A DNA stretch of 64,000 bases from Marisa cornuarietis (taxonomy: Eukaryota > Mollusca > Gastropoda > Architaenioglossa > Ampullariidae), in assembly GCA_004794655.1 (NCBI GenBank), contig SMMW01000001.1:15863001-15927000 (forward strand), written 5' to 3'. Positions within the stretch are counted from its first letter, which is position 1. Every line of letters begins with the position of its first letter. Below are positions 1 through 12,400 of this stretch, piece after piece. The notes below the pieces were generated by a model. That model saw only the letters and a list, made by a program, of their open reading frames with translations, ran no database searches and was not told where the DNA came from. The position numbers were made by a program, and so were the translations under genes.

Positions 1-3000
1 GCTTTGATATAGCTTATAGAAGAGCCTTAAGTGCTCTCAAGGAGTCACCAAAAGGCAGATCATATTAGCTTTGACAGTCATATATAACCCATTCTGCCTG
101 AATTTGTCTTTAGTAACTCAGGTTTCTGCATGCTTAATTTTTAATCTTTTTCGAATTGAATTGATAGCCCAAATAATGATTGTTACTGCAGAATTTCTTT
201 AGATATGTTCATCTGTAGCTATATTAAAGAATAACATTGTAATTTTTTTAAACTGAAAATGTCAGGTTAAAGAGTTCACACTTAAAATAAGAACTACAGG
301 CCTCAGTATCTTCCATTTAGTGTTAACAGTAATTTGTCAACGTAATGAAAAAAACATCATATTTCACTGGATGATAAGTTTAAAAAAAAACTAAGGCAGA
401 GAGCCCCATAACCAACTGGCTATAGTGGTCTTGAACTTGTGGTTTCTCATGTCCAAGATGTGCCATGTGGAAGGCAGAAACTACCCTTTCTTTTCACTGC
501 CTTTTCCTTACTTGATAAATCAAGTACTCATTTTTCTTGGACAGCTACTGGGTGGGAAGACTGTTAGGGTTGGTTTTTGCCATATGGTCATTAAGTTCTG
601 CAACAAAACACCTTTTTAGTTGTGAAGTTGTGTACATGTACTACCCGCCAGACTTCTGTACCTCTTTCTGTTCTGATAATCAGTCTTTAAAACTACAAAA
701 CTGAGAAAAAATAAATTTTGAGAATTCCAGGTACATGCTTGCTTATTTAACGGACAGTAAATGTTGTACAGTAATTATCTGTTTATGCATACTGTAAGCT
801 AATATCTTTTCTTGTCTATTTGTATACATTTGTCTACTTGTCTGCACAAAAGCCACTTGCCTGTACAATAATCAGCACACAAAAACAGAATTATTTGAGT
901 AGCTTAAAGATGAACTTACTGCTGTGTTTCTTAAACTAGTTCCCCAGCATAATTTTGTTGTTGTTGTTGTTGTTAACGGGCATTGAGCTTACAAATAGGC
1001 ATATCAAACAGAAGCTGGAAAGGGGGTCTTCATCATCAGCACTTGCAAAGTGCACATTTTTCTTGATAGATGATGTCATGAAAAAAATTGTAAATGGAGT
1101 CAGCTTGTAAACAAATATATTTTGTAAAGCCGCTGAGGTAGACTTGATTTTTCTATGCTAGAAATCATTAAAAGTTAATTGCTGTTAACTTTTCTAGGGT
1201 TAATAATGTCTGATGCTTGAATTTTTTCGTAAGGTTTGTTTACACCAAGCATAACCAGGACCGATTTGAGCTGAGTTAAACATGAGAATGGGTTAACTAA
1301 TTTTACAAAAATTGTTTAAGACTAAATATCACTCAAATTATTTTTTTTAAAGAAAAGCTTAAGTTTGTCCTACGTATAACTATAACAAACAATATAACAA
1401 GCTATTTTTAAATCTTCCAGGATGATGTTCACAAAGAAACTGCTTGCTATACAGAAATGCTATCAATACTTTAGTTGCAATGCCAGGTGTGACACAAAAA
1501 TTATGTTTGTTATTAACTATGTGAGGAATAATGAGAAATAAATGTGGGAGAATATGTTGAGATAAAAATAAAGGCTCATATCTTTTGCAAATTTTTAAAA
1601 GTCACTGGCTGTGCCTTTTTCTCCCTTCTCTACTATCCCCCCTCTACTGTTTTAAATGCTTTTCACTACTGTTTTCTCCATTTCCTTATTATCTATTTAA
1701 CGCCCACATCCAAAGTCCCCCGAACTCCTCTGCTCTCTCTCTCTGGACTCCACAGCCGGTTTTTTTTTCTCCTTAATATCATTCACCTCATACAAGTATA
1801 TCCTAGCCTCTTTCTCCTCACCTCCACTCCTTGCACTATGAAAGGGCCCATGAATGTGCTGACCTGTAAAGAACTGATAAGTTTTCTTTTTATTATTTGG
1901 GCCTAGCTGGGGGTAGCAGATGCGTGAGTAGGAGGAGTCGACAGAAATAGCATCTTCTTCCAGTCTGCTCCCAATAAATCAGGGGGATGTGTGCTATACT
2001 GCAGCGCCAAGCCAGGGTCTGCACTGATGATGCAACATGCTGGGGGTGGTTTAGTTTAGGGGATGGGTGGGAAGGGGAAGCAGATGCTTCCGAGGCAAAA
2101 GTCAACATCCCAACACCCAGGTAGAATTGTTTCCGTAGTCTCCCTTGCCCAAAACTTCCTAAATATGAAGTAGGAGTTACACTTGTTGGCAAAGTTTTGT
2201 TGGGGAAACTGCATACTGTCGGATGGAGTCTAGTGGAGTGTTATGTGACTACACTTTAAGCTCACATGACCTTTGCGGTCAAGGGTGTGTTTAAGAAGAA
2301 AAACCATTCCCCATCCATCCCAGCTCGCAGATAAATAATCATTTTGGATGAATCGTTAAAATATTTAGCTTAGTAACTGAAGTCATCGCAGAAAGTGAAT
2401 TTTTTAATCTCCCAGCAGAAAGATGAAGTCTCTAAAAATGAAACTTGACCATTGGCAAGACAAATATTTCCTTCATATCTGTTTTATACAGAGGACTTAG
2501 TACAGATAACTTTTAGTGTGTGTGTGCACAGATTAATACAAGCATTGCAAATATTGACATATATAATGTCAATCACACATGGATAGCGCATGGTTGAATA
2601 AAAGGGAAAACAACGAATGAAAGCAATAAGAAAAATAAACATGACTGGGTGAGGAATAATAAACAAAATGGAGAGAAAATATAGTGTTAGGTACTTTCAA
2701 ATGCCTCTTAACTATTCATGTCGCATGGCATGTGCGACATTTATAGCAGTCCTTTTGGGCGAATTACTTCTGGCCTTTTCCTTCTTGACCATGTGGTCAC
2801 TGAGGTCAATGTATCTGAAGGAAGCAGGTGTAAAACAAAAAACTTGTTTAGATTGTTTACAATGTTTGTACTGATGCAGAATAAGTAAAGCTACATTTTT
2901 CTCGATGCATTGTGTTATTGGTTTTTATGTGTCTGTTTTTACACGTCTTGCAAATCGCAAAACAAGGATTTTTTTTTCATTTAGTCTGAAGATGGAGTGA

Positions 3001-3676
3001 GAAAAAGCACAGTAAAATGGCAGCTGATGACAAAGTAGGCTTATGGATGCTACCATTTCAAGAAGGCTTTGCCCTGGCCCAGACAAGTCTGATCCTTACC
3101 TCTGGAGACTTGTAAATTGCCTACCATAAATAGCAAGAGTGGAAGTTCCCAGTTAAAGGACACAACTTACTTTGAATGCAGACACCTGTTGCATGATCGA
3201 GGAGCTGAGAAATAGATAACACATTGTAAATACTTTGCAATAGCAGGGAGTGTTTTGTTCTGCTTACAGCAGACCTCTCCTTTCAGTTTTCATAGAAAAA
3301 AACTGCCACAGAGTTTGTGGAAGCAAGCATGTGGTGCTGATGCAGACAAAAAAAAAGCCAAAACAAAACAAAAAAACCAAAACAAAACATGCAGGGGGAA
3401 CTTCCATTGCCTAGTCAACCGTATAGCAGTGGGCAGACACCATTAACTCCCTTGTTAGCGTGACTGCGACCACATCATTGGTGTTTTTAGTGCAAAGTGC
3501 GTAAATGAAGTATTTGTTGCAGTCCTCAACGATATGACTGCGATTCTTTTTAACACATATTTATTGCATAAACAGTCGAAAACTTCTGAAATTTATTTTA
3601 TAAACTAAACCATCTCCGACCAGTAGCTTTTGTGAAATGATGATGTTAAATGCGCTTGAGAACAAAAATTGGTGGC
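1..3676. other. AT-rich non-genic stretch
   Basis: I see no exon with family resemblance or coding bias on either strand. It has poly-A/T runs, a (TTG)n run at about 957-974 and only short chance frames. It may be intergenic or a distal UTR of a gene to the left; nothing in the sequence decides this. Confidence 0.5.
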
Positions 3677-3777
3677 TTTTTACGCCAAGTCAGCAGCTGA
3701 AGCGAGCTATAGTCCTAATCCAGGATTCTCACTTTTTTGCTGACAAGCACTGTACCCTTGCGCTACCAGACCTCCCA
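3677..3777 (-). mobile_element. SINE-like fragment, family 1
   Basis: Read on the minus strand it starts GGGAGGTCTGGTAGCGCAAGGGTACAG, a tRNA-like A-box head, and ends in CTGACTTGGCGTAAAAAG. The end matches the tail of the copies at 5965-6143 and 42629-42795 (GCGTAAAACACC). It is diverged and shorter than the others. It is non-functional as a tRNA. Confidence 0.55.
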
Positions 3778-4174
3778 GAAAAAAAGGGGGAGAGAAGGGG
3801 TTAGTGGCGGCAGGGATTGGAAGAAAGCCTGACATCCTGGTGAAAATTAAAGGTGATATGCGCGCGAAACATCAGAAACAGCTCCTCTGCCAAGACGAAC
3901 GCGAATTTTTTTTTCTCCAACCGATGCACTTTAATGTCATAAGCTCCAGCCCTCACTCGGCCATCATGGCGCCTTGCTCTTCCTCCACCCCTCTCCCACA
4001 CGTACAATCGACATGGAATTTTTCATCGCAGTGTGTGTGCGTGTAGGGGAGTACGATGATGGCGGAGGACAGAGAGAAGTGGCAACAAGTTGACATAAGA
4101 GCAAGAACGTGTACCAGGGACCAGTTGGTAATACGTTGCCTGTCCCACCGGTAGTTACGACTCTTCCGCGCTCT

Positions 4175-4440
4175 GGGGCCAGTTGCACAACACGTTTCTA
4201 AACCTTAAAACTGTTCTAAAGAAGCAAAATCTCCTGTCTGCCATTTAAATGCATTGCACAATAACATACAAAAAAATGTACTGACAGGACGGAAAGTCAA
4301 ACTTAAGCAACTTTATCTTACTTCAAGCAGTTTTAGTTTTAAAAATTCTAAAATTGTGAAGTGCACTTTAAACTGAATATCTAAAATGATTTAAGGCCTA
4401 AAAGTGTTTAAGATTAGAAATGTGTTGTGCAACTGGCCCC
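4175..4440 (+). mobile_element. 266-bp MITE-like element, copy 1
   Basis: The element begins GGGGCCAGTTGCACAACAC and ends GTGTTGTGCAACTGGCCCC, perfect terminal inverted repeats of 19 bp. The inside is AT-rich and has no reading frame. A second copy of the same length and orientation lies at 53681-53946, about 49.5 kb away. I cannot see a convincing target-site duplication. It looks like a non-autonomous DNA transposon; the superfamily is not assignable from this. Confidence 0.88.
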
Positions 4441-5964
4441 TGGTCACGTACAAGCGTTATCCGGTGGGAGCACTCGCTACCATTTGTTAAAAGGTCGGGA
4501 CGGCTGTATTTTTATTTTGTCCCCTTTCGCATAAACACTCTGCTTGAATTCACAACTACTACATGTCGGCCTTGAGCATCTTGTTCTGGTCCTTCTGTAT
4601 GTTCGTTTTTTATTTTTTTATAATTTTTTTTTTTAAGGGGAAGGGGTGAAAATTCAAATCTGCGAGAGGTTCTGCTTCCTCTATTATTTCTATGTGTAAT
4701 TTCTTTCATGTTCCTAAAATCTTATGTCTTTGTTAGGATCTACTTCGTGTTATTTTCTTGTAGATTTCAAGTTTGGTAAGACCATATGTCTTTAACTGTA
4801 CCAGTCACCAATGTCCCTCTTCAATCTCTTCCATCTCTTCAGCCTCTCACCCTCATACCCTACATCTGTCTTTCATTTTTGCGCTTAATTTCGTAACGCG
4901 CAGACCGTTTAGGGTTAAGTGCTCCCTGAAAGCGCCGACGAAATGGTTGGCGAAGAAGTCATAAGTGTAGCTACGCTTTGTGACCTTAAAATTTCTGGCA
5001 GACGAATGCTTCAGTAACAGTGTCCTCTTTCCCTTCTTGTCTCAAAAGTCCTGGTAGATAATTAAACTATTTTAGGGACTAAAATGATCTTCATTTGCTC
5101 GAGTACAGTATGTTTCTATAGACGTGAACGTTCCCCTCACCACCCCACTCCCGGACACTTTGGGAATATGGCGTCACGCATGAAACTCTGCACTAATTAA
5201 AGTGTTTGGCATCGGAACAGACGCCTGCACGCTCGTGAGCTCCTCTTGACAGACCGACCTGGAGAGCTGCGCCCCGGTCAAAGCATTAAAGCTACTGTTG
5301 CCGCCAGTAGCGCTCGGCTTGGGGAAGGGGTTAACCTACGTCACTGCCCTCGAGATCCTTTTGTACCCCGCCAGTTCGTTAGACATCAAAGGAGAGGAAA
5401 TTACGCCGAACAAACGTACTTCAGGCACTGTTGGGCTCATTGTTGCGGACCTAAGTGTGCTTGTTAATATGCTATATCTTTGGATCTAGTTTTTTGGGGG
5501 GTTTTGTTAAATCTTTTTTCACTCACATATGTGTGTATATAATTATATATATATATGTTTCATATTTAAAATTGTCATAACAAGTACCTTCCAGTATATT
5601 GAAATGTTGTGGCTGCTTATGTATGATTTTTGACTGGGAGACATTGGCCTCAACGTATAAAAGTACTTGCCAAAGTCGCGTGATAGGGACAATTGCTCAG
5701 GAGGAAGCCATGTTTGTCTATGGTCGACCCTTAGGGCGCAGCTAGAGGCGGGGTTAGTATAGGTTCAGTATAGGTCATGATGTTTCTCAAGACCATGCCC
5801 ATTCTTTTACTCTGGTCAAGGTTTTGTGTATTCTATCAGAAGAAATTAGTCCTTCTGTTCAGAAATAGAGACGCGTCTTCCGGTTCCACAGATCGAGCTG
5901 TACCCCAGACATTTTGGGCGGTGGAGATATCTTGGGGACTAATCCCGGTACCGATCGGGAATTG
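4441..5964. other. non-genic stretch upstream of Dispatched
   Basis: No supported gene. A CpG-richer patch at about 5220-5470 contains a short + frame, but with no recognisable protein and no convincing splice or start context. An AT tract with (TA)n occurs at about 5538-5557. Confidence 0.4.
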
Positions 5965-6143
5965 GTGTTTTACGCCAAGCCAGCATCTAAGGCTATATCA
6001 CGGCAATGCAGCCCTGTAAACAGATGCCACATGCAGTGAAAGAACAGTGTGCCTGAGACAAGAGCTGAACCCGGGACAGCCAACCTTCACTGTATCAGTG
6101 ACGGCGATAACCGTTGTGCCACCAGTACCCAGCGGACCGTCCC
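5965..6143 (-). mobile_element. SINE-like copy, family 1
   Basis: Read on the minus strand it has an A-box-like GGTGGCACAACGGTTATCGC, a B-box-like CCCGGGTTCAGCTCTTGTCTC, then GGCATCTGTTTACAGGGCTGC and an end GCGTAAAACACC. The same order is seen on the plus strand at 42629-42795. This is the structure of a tRNA-derived SINE. It lies directly upstream of the Dispatched first exon. Confidence 0.72.
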
Positions 6144-6373
6144 CGGTTATAGTTGGGGAAGATGTAAAGTAGAATATATCCAGTCTGTGAGACGATGTAA
6201 ACAGTTCAAAAAATTACTGTGTGCTGATATAACTCATTTAAAAGAAAAAAAAGAAAGTCGTTGATAAATGGTCAGCGAATAAATAAGGTGGACAGAGCGG
6301 AAGCAAAGCAGGGGCACGGGGCAGCAGCTGTGCTTCTTGAAGCTCTTTCGCTCTGGCCGCCGATCTGAGTGCG
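6140..6373 (+). promoter_or_regulatory. probable Dispatched 5' UTR / start region
   Basis: This stretch lies between a reversed SINE-like copy (ends about 6143) and the chosen ATG. It becomes GC-rich close to the start codon. An in-frame TGA at 6338-6340 sets the upstream limit of the reading frame. I see no clear TATA box placed to set a start site, so the transcription start is unknown. It is called by position only. Confidence 0.3.
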
Positions 6374-6450
6374 ATGAGTTCGCTCGCATCTGGGGAAATG
6401 AGCAGATTGGAAACATCAGATTTAATCAGCCGGCGGCTATTTTTGGCCAG
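6374..6450 (+). CDS. disp: Dispatched exon 1 (start codon exon)
   Basis: This exon encodes 25 residues (MSSLASGEMSRLETSDLI...) plus two bases of codon 26. It ends at a strong donor, CAG/GTAAGA. The two leftover bases AG join the first base of 9026 to give Ser, followed by YARILAHYPYVV, the usual Dispatched lead into TM1. An in-frame TGA 36 bp upstream closes the frame. The support is splice signal, phase and start context. The residues themselves are not conserved enough to prove it, and a different 5' exon further upstream remains possible. Confidence 0.7.
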
Positions 6451-9400
6451 GTAAGAGAGGAAGAAGGTCTGCCGCTACTTCTACAAGTCGGCGGTACTTG
6501 TTCCCTCCCGAGAGTGGAGGTAATTTAAAGGGCATGTTCCGTGCCTGGGACCTCTGTTAACACCTTTCTGCCGTGACCACGGGTGAGGCATGTGTTGAGA
6601 CAGGCGCTGCTCTGGCGTGATAGTAGGTGAAGACGAAACGGAGAGCCGAGCAAAAAAAAAAAAGCAACAAACGGGGAAGAGACGCCGAATTTTGACGCCG
6701 GAGGAAGAAAGATACCGTCGGAAGTGCGGTAGTTGTCGAGGTGGGAGAGGTGATTGCAGTTGTTGACTGCTTACGATTGTTGACTACGCTGTTGAAATGG
6801 GTGTTGGCCGTTAGTAGGAGGTCCGTAGTCGACGTAGCTAGGAACGTAGTCTCTAGTGCAGTGGATGTCACCCAACAGTTATAGTGTGGCTAACGTCGCT
6901 AGAACGTAGCGTATAATTAAAGCTGTAAGAGAGATGCACCGAGACAATATGACAAGTAAAACTTCGAAGTTTCTGAGAGAAATAATAATTGATTATTGAT
7001 CTCGTCGTTCGTTGGTTTCGCTTAGCAAGATCGGGATAGTCTTGTTATGGCGAGCGAATAAAACACCAAATACCTCAGAAACTTGCATGCGCGTGAGCTT
7101 TGGCACGCACACATATAGTACACAGTCTCTCTCACACACACACACACACACTTCTACCACTATCCTCTCTCATACGCATTTCCGATTGCTTAAGTTAGCA
7201 GTAATGGTTTAAACAAAGAAGTGTGTCGTTGGGGGCTTTGTCTGACATTCAGTCCTTAAAGCCTTGCCTCGCACCATTTGACACCTGAAGGACAACCAGC
7301 CCGACTGTCGATCAAAGAAAACACATTTTTTTCTGTCCAAAACTGAGTGAAATCTTTTGATTAGTGGCATATTTGTCGCTGCAGCCGTGGTGACTAAATA
7401 ATAATAATAAAGTTGTGGAGTATCCACCCAAACTGACCCCGGCAAAATCGTTTCAGGCGGGTTGCTTTTGTGACTTCAGGTGTTTAACTGATTGATGTCT
7501 GCTTAAAAAACAATCTTTTAAAATGTGGCTATGAATATGAAAGGGTTTTCCCATCCCATAAACACACACGTAAATTACAAAAAGATCTTTTAATCACATG
7601 AAGACAATATCCCATATGATGGTGTTGGAAGTCTTCTTAAAAAAGTAAACGATTTGGTCCCGGTGATGTGAAGATATAAAAGACTTTAGGTCGGTTGTTT
7701 GATCGTGCTAGACACTTTACCAAAAGCAGGAGATGAAAGGTGATATTTCATAAGTGCGTTTTATCTGGTAGTTAAGTAAGTAATATACTATTACATGCAT
7801 GAAAAATGTGAAACCCGGCATAACAGTTTTAGCCGAAGTTCTGAAAACCTGAATAATTTTTGACTGGGGTTCTGAAAACTCTCTTGTATTTTATGGATGA
7901 GAAACCCTGACACTGAAGGAAGGCCGCTTCGAGTGCAGTATGCCAAGGGACTGGCAGGAGAATCTCTGCATAATGAGGGATTTGCTTATTTTTGTCACTG
8001 TGTTCCACGCACGTGTACTTATCTATCGCTCTTACACATGTGAGTGAGAGAGTGTGTGCGTCAGAGAGAGAGAGAGAGAGAGGGGGGATTGGTGGGTGGG
8101 GGGATGGAGAGAAAGTTTCTTAAGCAAGAGTAAAAAAAAGCCGAAGAGTTAAGTCTAAATTGTAGAACGAGGCAAAGCACTTTCACAATCAAGACACATC
8201 AAACCGAAACGCATAAAACATAGTGACATCGGCTATTTGTTGTCTCCGTAAAAAGTTAGAGCCTGTGTTTATATATTAAATACGTATTGTGTATGCATTA
8301 TGCTTGTAGGCAGGTACACGTGAGTGTGTCCATGAATAAGCAAGAACAAAAGGAGAGGAGGCCAAACGCTAGTCATCCCCCTTCCCCAACCCCAAGCCGT
8401 CTAATTTTGTGTTACTGAAAATCATGGTCTTGCAGGTGCATCATTTTCATAATTTTTTATTTTTAACGAATGCTCAGAAGCAGCAGATAGTTACTGAAAT
8501 GATATGTCGATTTGAATATAAGTTAAACAGTTCAAGGAGCACCGCATTCAGCACACGTGCATCCTTGAGCTGTCCTGACAATCTCATTAAAGGTCTATTG
8601 GGGAGCAATTTTTTTCCTGAGGACTGGGTAAACCTCAGTGCAGGATATTGTTTCCCTAAACTTGGATGAATACCCTCCTTCGCTCTCGAGACATCCGGTA
8701 CAAACATCACCATGCACAGGCAGAGGTCAACATAGGTCAAGATTGTACATGGAGACGGGTACGTGGTCCTTACCTCAGCCAGTGGGAGAGCCAGAAACAT
8801 ATAGTTATTGCTTCGACATATCCGAGTACCAACGTTAATCCACAATTTTGACCTCTTTCTATCCGTGGTGTTTGTGGGCGTGTATCTCGAGAGTGGAAGA
8901 GGAGTATTCACCCAGATTTTGAGAAATACTATTTTGCAATGAAATGTTCCCAGTCCTTGGGGGAAAAATTTGCACCGTGCGAGACATTTAAGCACGTGAT
9001 TATGCCTGTAGCTTCTGTGTTCCAGCTATGCCAGAATCCTTGCGCATTACCCGTATGTGGTCTTGTTGGTGGTGCTGGTCGTCACGGCAACCTGTCTCGT
9101 GGTCTCCATCACACTTCCCCGAAACCTGGACTTTCGGCAACCGACAGCGGTAAGCGCAGATTTACCTGCACCCTGGAGATAATAAGAGTTAATCAGTAGT
9201 CATTTCCGTTCAGTGGGTTGATTTGCACCTTTCGTGACATTGCTTTCTCTATCCAACCTAGTGCCTTAAAGCTGTTTAACAAATTATTAGGATTCCTTTT
9301 TTATGCATAAATGATATGCACGGCAAGATTAATTCTAAATATCCTCATGTTTTGCCCACCACAGTGGTGAGGACATGTGTTCTCGTTCATTCGAAAAATA

Positions 9401-12400
9401 TGATAAATATTGAGTAGAAATAATTTATTGTGACTGAAATTCAAGCTGACCCACAAAAGTAAAACTAAACGCTTTGGTTTATTTTTTCTCTTTGTTTGTC
9501 TTTGACATCATCTCTTACAGTTTGTTTGTCTAGGTAATTTCTGCATCAGTTTCACCCGTGAAAAGACTTTGTGAAGGGATAGTGGCTAGTGACGGAAATG
9601 AAAGTCTACAATGATGTTCCCTTCTAGAACATCTTTTCTCTTTCGTTTCCAATACTTCTGCATGATCTCTTTTTGAAAGTTACGACGTATTCTATGCTTT
9701 AGAGTTCTCCATTGAAAACTAACTCCTTCTCCCTAAAGAATCAAATAATCAATGTTATGTGTGATGTAAGCTACACTTACAGCATACCAAAACAAACAAA
9801 CAAACAAACAAAATATATTTTTTATTTTTTCTCTTTGTTTGTCTTTGACATCATCTCTTACAGTTTGTTTGTCTAGGTAATTTCTGCATCAGTTTCACCC
9901 GTGAAAAGACTTTGTGAAGGGATAGTGGCTAGTGACGGAAATGAAAGTCTACAATGATGTTCCCTTCTAGAACATCTTTTCTCTTTCGTTTCCAATACTT
10001 CTGCATGATCTCTTTTTGAAAGTTACGACGTATTCTATGCTTTAGAGTTCTCCATTGAAAACTAACTCCTTCTCCCTAAAGAATCAAATAATCAATGTTA
10101 TGTGTGATGTAAGCTACACTTACAGCATACCAAAACAAACAAACAAACAAACAAAATATATTTTTTATTTTTTCTCTTTGTTTGTCTTTGACATCATCTC
10201 TTACAGTTTGTTTGTCTAGGTAATTTCTGCATCAGTTTCACCCGTGAAAAGACTTTGTGAAGGGATAGTGGCTAGTGACGGAAATGAAAGTCTACAATGA
10301 TGTTCCCTTCTAGAACATCTTTTCTCTTTCGTTTCCAATACTTCTGCATGATCTCTTTTTGAAAGTTACGACGTATTCTATGCTTTAGAGTTCTCCATTG
10401 AAAACTAACTCCTTCTCCCTAAAGAATCAAATAATCAATGTTATGTGTGATGTAAGCTACACTTATAGCATACCAAAACAAACAAACAAACAAACAAAAT
10501 ATATTTTTTAACATTTATTCACAGATACATAACGCATGTAATACAATATTTTACAATAAGAAAACAAACATATGCACATAAGGTAACATTCATTTAAGAG
10601 TACATCCATCCACCAAGCAAGTCATCCAACAGACAATGTATAATCTTGCACACCAAAAACATGCATGCACCAGTTTGTGTTCTTTTTACATCTCTCACAA
10701 ATCAAACACAGACATCAAAGCAGGCACCTTGGAAACCTTATGCCATAGGCTGACTAACAAACAAAAAATATATCTTGAAAAGCCTCTCCAGTTACTAAAA
10801 CACTTCTGTTTCTCGTGGACAGGGATTCGAACCTCGCGGCACAGAGATTGGGGAGCGACTAACGGCGTACCATAACCTGATGGACAACGCCGGCAGCAAC
10901 GTCAACCTCCACCCGTTCACGCAGGGCGGCAGTGGCGAGACCAGCGGAAGCAGGGTGGGGCCTGACTTGTACAGGGCAGACGACGAAGAGGGGGTAACGG
11001 CTGAGGAGGAGGAGGAGGAGGCCGACGGAAGCGGAAATCTCAGCAGCTTTGACAAGCATCTCTCACAGCACTTCGATGCTGACAAGTACTTCTGCGGGCT
11101 GCCCAGTGAGTCAGACGTGGCGGTAGTGGGGTTGGAGGCTAGATAGGTGTGTGTGTGTGTGTGTGATAGGTGGGGGTGGTGGTGGCAAGAAACGAGCAGC
11201 ACATTTGGGCTCCCTGGGAGAGAATAGGAAGAGAGCGAGAGGAACAAGAAAGGATAGAGAAAGGGGAGAGAGAGAGGAGAAAAGAAAAGGGGGTGGGGAG
11301 AGAAGCGTTGTGTGTAAAAGTGTAGACTTTTGTTGGGTTTTTTTTGTGCGCACATCGTAAACATTGTAACGTGAATGTATTTTCTTCTCATCGTCTTAAA
11401 ATTCACTTTCATTTTTTTCCCCTCGGTGATACACTTCATGGGTTGGTATGAAGTTTGTAAATAATGTACCTATTTAACAAGACGTTTAAGTACGTCAGTC
11501 TAATGAAAGTATAAACCAATAACAAAGTTTGTATCCATTTTTTCGTCGTCTGTACACTCAAGAACGCACTGTATGTAAGTTTGTACTGTCAGCCCTGGCC
11601 AGTGCTGACTTACAGCTTTCCTGTAGAGATACGCATGGGATATTTTTAGCCACGCTGCTCAGCATTAGCTCAGCGTATGTCATTGTGGGTGACGATGGTG
11701 TAACGCTGTTGACAGTGACAACTGAACACTTGGTAGGCAGTGACAACAATTTGCGAATCTGACAGTTGTCACACTACTATGATACACTATGTACGAAATT
11801 TAAACTCAGTTATTTACGACAATGAGGCCGAGGTTTCTGCTTCGAACCTGCCGATCGAAATACCTGTTGCATTTAGTGGCCTACAACACATTTTTTGCAC
11901 CTTGGTGCCTTGTGTCGTCTGGTGCAAGTGGAGCACCACTCTGTTGCGTGATTATGTTCCAGAAAATAACGGTTTCGTGTTTTTAATTTAGTTGCTTTAT
12001 ATGATTAATACTCGTAATATTTGTTTTAAAAAAAATCGTGCGTCTTGTACGACACTTTATAGGAGGACTGAATATTGTTAAATACTGTACACTGTATATA
12101 TTTAAAAAGAGTATTGCACTTATTTCTAAAGTACTTTATTTAGTGTGTGTTTCGATAATGAGACGCATGTTGTGGTTCAAATTAGAAGTAAGCGTTGCGT
12201 TCTGTATTTTAAAAAAGGATCATGTTTATTGAGCTATTAGAAGGAAAGGACGAGCGTTGCCTGCTCAGTTTATAGAAAGACTAAGTGTTGCGAGTGTTAG
12301 TTAAAAAGAACAGAGATCGTGTGCTTTTTGCTACTAAAGGACAAAGTGCCGCGAGCTCTTTTAAAATTGTTTTGTGCTGTTTGAGAAAAGAAAAGTGCTA

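Noticed and set aside
5246..5489. Short overlapping frames in a CpG-richer patch
   Set aside because: No recognisable protein, no start or splice context, and no conserved pattern visible.
9478..10510. Reading the triplication as a CRISPR array or rDNA-like array
   Set aside because: Direct head-to-tail 343-bp units with no spacers, in an animal intron.
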